From a virus, in the IMG/VR virus record IMGVR_UViG_3300030117_000686, positions 2,263-33,847 of that record: DNA of 31,585 nucleotides; one strand, 5' to 3'. This document shows positions 11,718 to 19,726 of this stretch, piece by piece; the stretch's first letter is position 1; every line of letters begins with the position of its first letter. The position numbers and the translations under genes were made by a program. Under the pieces are notes generated by a model, which did no database searches, was not told where the DNA came from, and saw nothing but the letters and a program-made list of their open reading frames with translations.

Positions 11718-14453
11718 GTGGCAAGAGTATCTTCTATAATCACCAATTTTAGAGCAGGTGAAATATCGCCACGATTAGAAGGTAGGATTGATTTACAAAA
11801 ATATAACGAAGCAGTTAAAGAACTTGAAAACATGATAGTCTTTCCTCAAGGCGGTATAACGAGGAGACCAGGCACTTATTTTGCAGGGATTACAAAAGAT
11901 AGTGGTCAAGTTAGATTAATTAATTTTGAATTTAGTGATACGCAAGCATATATACTGGAATTTGGTAATAATTATATAAGAATATACAAAGATGGTGGTT
12001 TAGTTACAGCAGCAACCACATCTATAAGTGCTATTACTAAAGCAAACCCAGCAGTTGTTACATCTACTTCTCATGGTTTAGTCAATGGTGATAGAGTGTT
12101 TATAACTGGTGTTGTAGGGATGACAGAAGTTAATAATTTAGAATTTACTGTCGCTAACAAAACAGCTAACACCTTTGAGTTAAGTGGTATAAATAGTTCT
12201 GCTTACACAACTTATGGAAGCGGTGGAGCTGCTGGAAAAATAATAGAAATAACAACGACTTATACAACAGCACAACTATCTAACATTAATTACGCACAAT
12301 CTGCTGATGTTTTGTATCTTTCGCATGAAAGCCATGAACCAGCAAAACTTACTAGAACCAGTCATACAGCTTGGACACTAACAGATATTGATTTTACAGA
12401 TGGACCTTATTTAGATGAAAACATAACGGCTACTACATTGTATTCTTCTGCAAATACAGGTTCAGTAACAATTACAGCTTCAGCAAGTTTGTTTGCAAGC
12501 ACAGATGTAGGAAGATTAATAAGATTTAGAGAAATAGTAGAAGCAGAACATGATGAATGGAAAGCAAGCACAGGTTATGCTCAAAACGCAATAGTTAGAT
12601 ACAATGGAAATGTTTACAAGAAAACAGACACAGGAACAGACACAAGTGGTGCTACACCACCTGTTCATGTAACTGGCTCAAAAGAATATGGTGATAATAT
12701 CACATGGGCGTTTCAGCATAATGGAACTGGTTATTTAAAAATAACTGGCTATACAAGTGCTACAGTTGTAACGGCAACATTTAAAAATAGTGCAGGGGTT
12801 TTGCCTGCTAGTGTTATTGGGAGTAGCAATGCTACAACTTTATGGTCATTAGGCAGTTTTAGTGCGACAACTGGATTTCCAAGAGCAATAGCTTTTTATG
12901 AAGAAAGATTATATTTTGCAAGTACAACAGACCAACCACAAACTATTTTTGGTTCTGTAAGTGCTGATTTTGAAAATCATACACCTGGCACAAATGCAGA
13001 TGATGCTATTAATGTAACCATAGCTTCAGACCAGGTTAATGTTATTAAACATTTATTACCTGCAAGATTTTTACAATTACTTACAACAAGTGCTGAATTT
13101 ACTTTATCAGGAGGTTCTGGTTCAGAGCCAGTAACACCAACAAATGTAAATGTATTAAGAGAAACAACATTTGGAACTGGTAATATTAAACCATTAAGAG
13201 CAGGAAACAGTACAATATTAATACAAAAAGGTGCTGAAAAGGTAAAAGAAATAACTTTTGATTTAGATACAGACGGCTTATTAGGTGTTGATTTAACAGT
13301 ATTAGCAGACCATTTAGCAAGAGGTGGATTAAGTGATATGGTTTGGCAACAGGAGCCAGAGTTATTATTGTGGTTTGTGCATACAGATGGGCGTTTGATT
13401 GGATTAACTTATGACAGAGCTAATGCAACTGTAGGTTGGCATGAACATAAAATGGGCGGTAGATTTGGAGATGCAACAATAACAGTTACAGATTATGGTA
13501 ATATAGCAACAGGAACAACTATTACTTTAACGAAGTCTGATGGCACAACTGTTACATTTACAAGTGAAGCTGCTGGTGGAACAAGTCCTTCAAGTTCTTT
13601 AGGATTTAGACCAAACACAAACAACGACACAACAGCAGATAATATTTATACAGCTATTAATGCACATGCAGACTTTACTGTAGCTAACCCTGCTTCTAAT
13701 GTAGTTACAATAGAAGAAACAACGCCAAGTGCTTATGGATATTTGTCTATAAAAACATCTGATACAACAAGATTAGCAAGCACAGATCAAGGAGCACCTG
13801 TAGTAGAAAGTATAACAGCAATTCCAAGTGGAGCAGAAGATCAAGTTTATGTAAGTGTTAAAAGAACAGTAAATGGGTCTACAGCAAGAAGTGTTGCGTA
13901 TTTAAAGTCTTTATATTTCAATGATTTAGTAACAGATGCTTTCTTTTTGGATAATGGTTTAACTTACGATAGCACCGCTACAACCACTATTAACAGTCTA
14001 AATCATTTAGAAGGAGAAACTGTGCAAATTCTAGCTGATGGCTCCGCACATCCAGATAAAACTGTAAGTGGTGGTAGCATAACATTAGATAGAAGTGCAT
14101 CTAAAGTTCATATTGGATATAGTTATAATTCATTAGTAGAAACATTAAGGATGGAAGCTGGTGCAGAGGATGGGGTTGCACAAGGAAAAATTAAAAGAAT
14201 ACATGGTGTAACAGCAAGATTTTTAAACACAGTTGGTGCGGAATTAGGACCAGACACAGATAATTTAGACAGATTACCTTTTAGAGACAGTAGCATGGCT
14301 ATGGATGAAGCTGTGCCTTTATTTTCAGGAGATAAAGAAATATCATTTCCATCAGGATATGATAATGATGCAAAGATAGTAATAAGACAAACACAACCCT
14401 TGCCAATGACCATATTGGCTATAGTGAGAAGGTCTAATACATTTGATGCTTAA
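11718..14453 (+). CDS. tail tubular protein B-like nozzle protein
   Basis: A 911-residue protein of the T7 gp12-like nozzle family. The N-terminus has NFRAGEISPRLEGRIDLQKY and MIVFPQGGITRRPGTYF, both diagnostic. Two inserted domains are visible: about residues 100-170, an FCCH-like beta module (NPAVVTSTSHGLVNGDRVFI, GMTEVNN, FELSGI); and about 275-330, a carbohydrate-binding-like module (WKASTGYAQNAIVRYNGNVY, ITW). The core resumes at FPRAIAFYEERLYFAST. It starts with GTG at 11718, one base after the previous stop, because the conserved N-terminus begins exactly there. It forms the distal tail tube with the fibre attached. The insertions could bind host surface sugars (inference). Confidence 0.92.
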   Translation: MARVSSIITNFRAGEISPRLEGRIDLQKYNEAVKELENMIVFPQGGITRRPGTYFAGITKDSGQVRLINFEFSDTQAYILEFGNNYIRIYKDGGLVTAATTSISAITKANPAVVTSTSHGLVNGDRVFITGVVGMTEVNNLEFTVANKTANTFELSGINSSAYTTYGSGGAAGKIIEITTTYTTAQLSNINYAQSADVLYLSHESHEPAKLTRTSHTAWTLTDIDFTDGPYLDENITATTLYSSANTGSVTITASASLFASTDVGRLIRFREIVEAEHDEWKASTGYAQNAIVRYNGNVYKKTDTGTDTSGATPPVHVTGSKEYGDNITWAFQHNGTGYLKITGYTSATVVTATFKNSAGVLPASVIGSSNATTLWSLGSFSATTGFPRAIAFYEERLYFASTTDQPQTIFGSVSADFENHTPGTNADDAINVTIASDQVNVIKHLLPARFLQLLTTSAEFTLSGGSGSEPVTPTNVNVLRETTFGTGNIKPLRAGNSTILIQKGAEKVKEITFDLDTDGLLGVDLTVLADHLARGGLSDMVWQQEPELLLWFVHTDGRLIGLTYDRANATVGWHEHKMGGRFGDATITVTDYGNIATGTTITLTKSDGTTVTFTSEAAGGTSPSSSLGFRPNTNNDTTADNIYTAINAHADFTVANPASNVVTIEETTPSAYGYLSIKTSDTTRLASTDQGAPVVESITAIPSGAEDQVYVSVKRTVNGSTARSVAYLKSLYFNDLVTDAFFLDNGLTYDSTATTTINSLNHLEGETVQILADGSAHPDKTVSGGSITLDRSASKVHIGYSYNSLVETLRMEAGAEDGVAQGKIKRIHGVTARFLNTVGAELGPDTDNLDRLPFRDSSMAMDEAVPLFSGDKEISFPSGYDNDAKIVIRQTQPLPMTILAIVRRSNTFDA

Positions 14454-14868
14454 ATTTAAAAAGTTTGAGAAAGAACATTTAGATATGATAGAAACACAAT
14501 TTCATTTCCCAGAAAGCTCAAAATTAGCTATGGTAAAAGAAAGTTGTTTAAGTGCTTATACAGCATTGTTAGAAAGTAAAGTGCTAATGATTGGTGGAGT
14601 ATATGGATTGTGGCAAAATGTAGGCGAAGCATGGTTTCTTATGTCAAGTATGGCTTACAATAAACCTTTTGCTGTTGCTAAATATTCTAGTCAGTTGTTA
14701 CAACATGTGATAGAAGAAAATAAACTAGCTAGAGTGCAAGCAAGTGTGCATGTAGATGACAAGCAAGCTGTTAGGTATGTGGAATGGTTAGGGTTCGAGA
14801 ATGAAGGTCTTATGAAAAAGTTTGGTCCAGATGGTTCTGATTATTATAGATTTGCGAGGGTAATGTAA
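14446..14868 (+). CDS. GNAT-like acetyltransferase-fold protein
   Basis: A 140-residue protein. The C-terminal half has the GNAT acetyl-CoA-binding arrangement: LARVQASVHVDDKQAVRYVE, then WLGFENEGLMKKFGPDGSDY and a YRFARVM end, matching motif B of the N-acetyltransferase fold. In marine podoviruses such a gene commonly sits between the nozzle and internal virion proteins, in the place of T7 gp13. It may be a virion-assembly protein or modify a virion or host protein; no substrate can be inferred. The ATG at 14446 is preferred to a TTG three bases earlier. It overlaps the nozzle gene by eight bases and the next gene by one. Confidence 0.75.
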   Translation: MLKFKKFEKEHLDMIETQFHFPESSKLAMVKESCLSAYTALLESKVLMIGGVYGLWQNVGEAWFLMSSMAYNKPFAVAKYSSQLLQHVIEENKLARVQASVHVDDKQAVRYVEWLGFENEGLMKKFGPDGSDYYRFARVM

Positions 14869-15365
14869 TGGCAACTTATCCAAATGACGCCAACGCATCA
14901 CAAAGTGCAAGACGAAGCAACCCTATTGGTGTTGCGTCTACAGGAATTACAGCAATTATGGGATTTAAAGCAAGTCAAGCTGCTGCAAAAACAGCAAAAC
15001 TAACTGCTGAATATGATGCTAAAGTTAAAGAAAACGAAAGAATATTATTACAAAGACAAGCAAGAGAAGAAGAAAAACAATTAAGACAAAACTCTGAACA
15101 GCTTATGTCAGCTCAAAGAGTTGCTATAAGTAAATCAGGCACACAACTAGGTGGCAGTAATTTACTTGCATTAAGGGATGCAGCTATGGGAACGGAATTA
15201 GATGCTATAGCGATTAGGTATGCAAGTAGTATAGAACAACAAAAGAAAACAGCCGAAGCAGCTATGGCAAGAGCTTCAGGCAGGGCAAGAGCTTCACAAA
15301 TAAAAACACAAGCATACGCAAACTTAATTGAAAGTGGTGCAAGAGCCGCCACTATGATGGGGTAA
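14868..15365 (+). CDS. internal virion protein B-like (T7 gp14-like)
   Basis: A 165-residue protein, Ala/Gln/Arg-rich and mostly helical. It has an N-terminal glycine-containing hydrophobic stretch (NPIGVASTGITAIMGFKASQA, in two parts), then a long charged coiled coil (EYDAKVKENERILLQRQARE). A Gly/Ser-rich SGTQLGGSNLLALRDAAMG segment follows, and then more Ala-rich helix. This pattern is typical of podovirus gp14-like core proteins, which are ejected and inserted in the outer membrane during infection. It starts within the previous stop (TAATG). Confidence 0.75.
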   Translation: MATYPNDANASQSARRSNPIGVASTGITAIMGFKASQAAAKTAKLTAEYDAKVKENERILLQRQAREEEKQLRQNSEQLMSAQRVAISKSGTQLGGSNLLALRDAAMGTELDAIAIRYASSIEQQKKTAEAAMARASGRARASQIKTQAYANLIESGARAATMMG

Positions 15366-15368
15366 ATT

Positions 15369-17963
15369 ATGAGAATACCAGTATATCAACAAGGCAAAGG
15401 TGTAAGAAAACCAACGACACAGTTGGGTTTAAAAGCAGATACACAGGCATTTGTTGGTTCTGATTTAGAAACAGTAGAATTTTTTAAGAAAGCAGAAAAA
15501 GCTCAATTTGATTTTATTATGGCAGAAAAAGATGCGGAAACCAAAGCTGTTTACACAAAAATTAAAAATGAATATGTTGATGAAGTAAATGAATTTCAAA
15601 GAAATGACAGGTCAACTACAACAACAGAATATCAAAATAATTTTAATAATTTTAATAAAAAGTTTAATTTAAGGTATGGAAAATATAATTTAACGGCAAA
15701 CCAAACTCGTGATGTAAAACAAAAAATGTCTTTGTTGGTTACTAATGCACAACAAACAGGTAAGCAATCTGCCTTTAATAGAGGTAGAGACGAAGCTAGT
15801 AAACTAAACAACAGCATTATAAGAAACTATGTAACAGAAATAAGTAAATTGCCTTTAGACCATCCATTAAGAAATGAGATGGTAAAACAGGCAGAAGAAG
15901 AAATACAATATGCACAAGACAATGGTGAAACAAAACATTTAGATATTTCTACAAGAGACAAATTAACACAAGAAATTCTAACAAACGATACAATGATGTT
16001 AGTTGATACCACTAACAGTTTAGATTCGTTAGATTCTTTGCGAGAAACAACTTTGCAAAGTGAAAAAATATTGTCATCAGAAAAGTCATCAATACTTGCT
16101 AAAATAGATGCTAAAACAAAAACAGTATTGAATCAAGTAGCATCTGATGTTGTTAATGAAATTATAACAGCAGATTTAGGTGAAGAAACTAACAAGTCAA
16201 TTCAGTCCGCCATAGCTAAAATTAAAGGGAACGAAGATTTAAAAATAAAATCTACTAAAGATGGCAAAGTGGTTGATATAAATTTTGGGAAAATACCTGC
16301 TAAATATAAAGATGCGTTTATATTAAAAATAGAGACAGAGTGGGGTAAAGCACAAGATAAAGAATATGCTAATGTTTACAATACTTTAAAAACCGATATA
16401 CAATCAAAAAATTTGTCTACATTAAAAAAACAATTAAAATTAATAGAAACTAACAAATCATATAAACAATTTATTGATGTAAATAAAAGAAATGGGTTGG
16501 CAAGATTAATACAAGATGAAATTAATGAACGAGCACCAAAAGCCGTAGCAAATGCAAGGGAAGTTGTCGCAAATATAGAAGCTAAAATAACAGTAAAAGG
16601 TGTTGTAGATGAAGATGACGAATCAAACTTTGCTGATGCTCATAATAAATTATTGTTAGCAGAAAGATATGACGAAGCAAGTAAACTAAAAACCGAATTT
16701 AATGCTTTAAAAGTAGGAGCAAATGTCTTTAACCAAATACAATTTTCAAGTGCAGAGGAAACGGCTAAAGCAAGATTAGAATTAGCAAGAGAGTTAAAAG
16801 AAAACCCCAATGTTGTAACAAAAAAACAATTAGAAATTTTTGATAATTTAGTTAAAAAAAGAGAAGCAGAACTTAAAACAGACCCAGTAAGTTATTATTT
16901 AACAAATTCTAATTTAAAACCAGAAGATGTAACTACTGAAAAATTAATAGAATTTCAAAGAAATTTAAAAGTTCCTGAATTTGAAATAAGATTACACACA
17001 AATCAAGAATTAGAATCATTTAAAAATACATACGAAGGTGCTCAAACATATTCGGATAAAGCAAACGCATTAAATAGTTTTGTGGTTAGTAAAGGTATAA
17101 ATAATGAAAAAAGGGTTTTAAGGCATTTAGTTGAAAGTGGCACAATAGCATTAAGAGATAATTTTTTAGCAGCATTTGGAACTAATGCTAGAACAAAATC
17201 TGTTTACATTGCTAACGCAGATGAAAATATTAAAAGATACAAGACTTCTGTAACTCTAGCAAATAGAAATGAAGTGTCTAATGAAACAACTGAATTATTT
17301 GGAGATTATTCAAATAGTTTTTTAGGAGTTGGTGCAGATGATGTTTTAGGCGGTGGTTTTACAAAAGGTAGAGCAAGTTTTATACTAGGTATGCGTGATT
17401 TAGTAACAAATACTGCAAATTTTTACTTGGATTCTGGTCAAGAAAAAGACCCTGTAGTTGCTGCTAATAGAGCTTTTGAGGATGTTGTTGGAGGTAATTA
17501 TAATTTAAACAACAAAATAAATGATGGTGTTGTAAGATTTGACAAATCCATAACAGAAGAAACAGCTACTAATGTTACAGAAATTTTATCAGTTTCATTG
17601 CTAAATAATGTAGATTATTTAAAAACTGTTGTTGTTCCTCCTCCTGCTCCTTTTGGTTTAGATGAAGCTGGAATACAGCAACATAATGAAAATTATTATG
17701 AAGAATTAGCAGAAAAGGGCACATGGAGAACAACTAACGATAATCAAGGTGTTTATTTGGTTGACCAATTAGGAAATATAGTTCAGCGAAAAGACAGCAT
17801 AACCGACCCTGGTGTATCGGAACAACCTTTTGTAAGCGTCAGGTTTAGTAAAGTAGGTGAGTATTTAGAAAAATATAATGAAATAAAGTCTAACCAAGCA
17901 AATATTACGCAAAGAAAACTAGACCTAATAAAACATTTTATCCAAGTAGGGCAGTTATTTTAA
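15369..17963 (+). CDS. internal virion protein (T7 gp15-like position)
   Basis: An 864-residue, mainly alpha-helical, Lys/Glu/Asn-rich protein. The N-terminus MRIPVYQQGKGVRKPTTQLG is a common start for podovirus internal core proteins. A long helical repeat-like body follows, with many (I/L)xxxL heptads from about residue 40 to 560. I see no enzymatic motif. It would form part of the internal core ejected into the host to build the DNA channel. The start is three bases after the previous stop; the stop overlaps the next start. Confidence 0.75.
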   Translation: MRIPVYQQGKGVRKPTTQLGLKADTQAFVGSDLETVEFFKKAEKAQFDFIMAEKDAETKAVYTKIKNEYVDEVNEFQRNDRSTTTTEYQNNFNNFNKKFNLRYGKYNLTANQTRDVKQKMSLLVTNAQQTGKQSAFNRGRDEASKLNNSIIRNYVTEISKLPLDHPLRNEMVKQAEEEIQYAQDNGETKHLDISTRDKLTQEILTNDTMMLVDTTNSLDSLDSLRETTLQSEKILSSEKSSILAKIDAKTKTVLNQVASDVVNEIITADLGEETNKSIQSAIAKIKGNEDLKIKSTKDGKVVDINFGKIPAKYKDAFILKIETEWGKAQDKEYANVYNTLKTDIQSKNLSTLKKQLKLIETNKSYKQFIDVNKRNGLARLIQDEINERAPKAVANAREVVANIEAKITVKGVVDEDDESNFADAHNKLLLAERYDEASKLKTEFNALKVGANVFNQIQFSSAEETAKARLELARELKENPNVVTKKQLEIFDNLVKKREAELKTDPVSYYLTNSNLKPEDVTTEKLIEFQRNLKVPEFEIRLHTNQELESFKNTYEGAQTYSDKANALNSFVVSKGINNEKRVLRHLVESGTIALRDNFLAAFGTNARTKSVYIANADENIKRYKTSVTLANRNEVSNETTELFGDYSNSFLGVGADDVLGGGFTKGRASFILGMRDLVTNTANFYLDSGQEKDPVVAANRAFEDVVGGNYNLNNKINDGVVRFDKSITEETATNVTEILSVSLLNNVDYLKTVVVPPPAPFGLDEAGIQQHNENYYEELAEKGTWRTTNDNQGVYLVDQLGNIVQRKDSITDPGVSEQPFVSVRFSKVGEYLEKYNEIKSNQANITQRKLDLIKHFIQVGQLF

Positions 17964-19726
17964 TGGTTGATTTATACATACCAGAACAAAAATATGATAA
18001 AAATCTTAACGACAATTATTACGATTTAGCAAAAACTGGCACACTAGATGTATTAGGAGCTTCTTTTCAAGAAACTTTATATTACAATCCTGCAAATGCT
18101 TTAGGTAGAACTTTAGAACAATTTACAGGCAAAGGTATTCAGGGAAGAATTTTATCAAAAGAAGAATGGGAAAATAGCGAGTATTTTAGAAATGGTATAG
18201 AGATTGGCGAAGATGGCATAAAAGAAGGTTTAGCTCAATTATTTGCTGAAAGAGTAGATAAAAGGCGTTCATTTAATAATGTTTTACAAAGGTCTAAAGG
18301 TGGATATGGATTGGGTGCAGCACAATTTGGAGTAGCATTAGCTGGAAGTTTGTTAGACCCATTAAATGTTGCTTCTGGTTTTATACCTTCAATAGCGGTT
18401 GCTCGTAGTGCTACATTAGCTGCTAAATTTGGTCAAAGGGGGAAAAGATTTAGCACAGGATTAGTGGATGGAGCTATTGGTGCTGCGGTTTTAGAGCCAT
18501 TGGTTTTAGGTCAATCTATTGCTGAACAAGATAAAGACTACACATTAATGGATAGTTTTTTAAACATTGCTTTAGGGGGTGTGTTGAGTGGGGGATTACA
18601 TTACGGCATAGGTAAAATGTCAGATAGAATAAATAAAATAAAACCTACAACAAGAGAAAATATACATAAAACTGCCACAAGCCAAGCTTTAACAGATGAA
18701 AAAATAAACATTAGCAAATTAGCAGAAGAATCTGAAACTGTAAAAATAAAACAACCAGACCAAGAAGTTGACCAAATTGTTGTGTATGATTCTAAAGGCA
18801 AACCAAAATTAGTTACTAAAGTTTCTACAGAACCAGATGGTAAAATTGTTGTAAAAGATACTGATGGCACAGAAAAAATATTAGATAAAAGCAGTCTTTC
18901 TTCTAAATCCATTTATGACGAAGATTACCAAGTGGACACTTTTAGCATACGAAATGGTGAGTTTTCACTAGATGAATTTGGCACTTTTAATTTAAAAGAA
19001 ATTACTTCTCTTAAAACAGACGAACTTACAAAAGTTGACCACATAAAATTGTTAAATGATTTAAAAGAAACTGTTAATTTAAGTGGCAAATTATTAAAAG
19101 ACCAGAAAAAAAACATAGCAGAAGATATAAGAGAAAAGTACAGCAAACTTGGTCAAGTTTTTAAGAAAAGTGAAATTAAAAAGAAAATTGAAGATGTTAT
19201 AAAAAACATAGATGAAACACTTGCTGTTTATGAAAGGCACATAAATGCTATTGAAATAGCTAAAAAAAGAGTACAAGGAAAAAAAGTTATTAGACCAAAA
19301 GACCCTGTAAAAAACAGAGTTTCTAAAGATGGAGAAAAAGATTTACAAACTTCTGAAACAATAGCAGAAGTTAAAGAAGGCGAAGAATTAAACCCAGAGC
19401 AACTGTCTAATACTCAAGATTCAACTAAAATTGTTAATAAGTTAGGAGCTTTAGACGAATACCAAGCTAAAGTAAACGAAATTAAAAATGAAAGTTCAGA
19501 ATATCAAGGTCAGACTTTAGAAGAAATAAACGAAGAAAATTTATCTTTACAAGAAGAACTAGATGACCCAAATGTTACAAAAGATTTGCCTGAAGTTGCA
19601 CAAAATTATCTATCAGGGTTAAAAGCACAAATAAAGACAGCAGATGCTTTATCAGAAAAAGCTACTACATCTTATGAAAAAGCTGTAAATGCTGGAGCCA
19701 CTTGTGTTATGAGAGGTAAAACATGA
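17963..19726 (+). CDS. internal virion protein
   Basis: A 587-residue protein. The N-terminal third contains hydrophobic glycine-rich segments (GLGAAQFGVALAGSLLDPLN at about 113-132; GAIGAAVLEPLVLGQSIAEQ; LMDSFLNIALGGVLSGGLHY) that could enter membranes. From about residue 240 onward it is charged and helical, rich in Lys/Glu, with repeated Asp-Gly turns (PDGKIVVKDTDG). The end carries a lone cysteine (CVMRGKT). It probably cooperates with the next protein, whose start overlaps its stop (ATGA), as a channel-forming ejection protein. I found no clear lytic transglycosylase motif. Confidence 0.7.
   Translation: MVDLYIPEQKYDKNLNDNYYDLAKTGTLDVLGASFQETLYYNPANALGRTLEQFTGKGIQGRILSKEEWENSEYFRNGIEIGEDGIKEGLAQLFAERVDKRRSFNNVLQRSKGGYGLGAAQFGVALAGSLLDPLNVASGFIPSIAVARSATLAAKFGQRGKRFSTGLVDGAIGAAVLEPLVLGQSIAEQDKDYTLMDSFLNIALGGVLSGGLHYGIGKMSDRINKIKPTTRENIHKTATSQALTDEKINISKLAEESETVKIKQPDQEVDQIVVYDSKGKPKLVTKVSTEPDGKIVVKDTDGTEKILDKSSLSSKSIYDEDYQVDTFSIRNGEFSLDEFGTFNLKEITSLKTDELTKVDHIKLLNDLKETVNLSGKLLKDQKKNIAEDIREKYSKLGQVFKKSEIKKKIEDVIKNIDETLAVYERHINAIEIAKKRVQGKKVIRPKDPVKNRVSKDGEKDLQTSETIAEVKEGEELNPEQLSNTQDSTKIVNKLGALDEYQAKVNEIKNESSEYQGQTLEEINEENLSLQEELDDPNVTKDLPEVAQNYLSGLKAQIKTADALSEKATTSYEKAVNAGATCVMRGKT

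Noticed and set aside
14123-14413. Antisense frame inside the nozzle gene
   Set aside because: It is one of many long shadow frames opposite strongly supported structural genes; there is no ribosome binding site or family signal.
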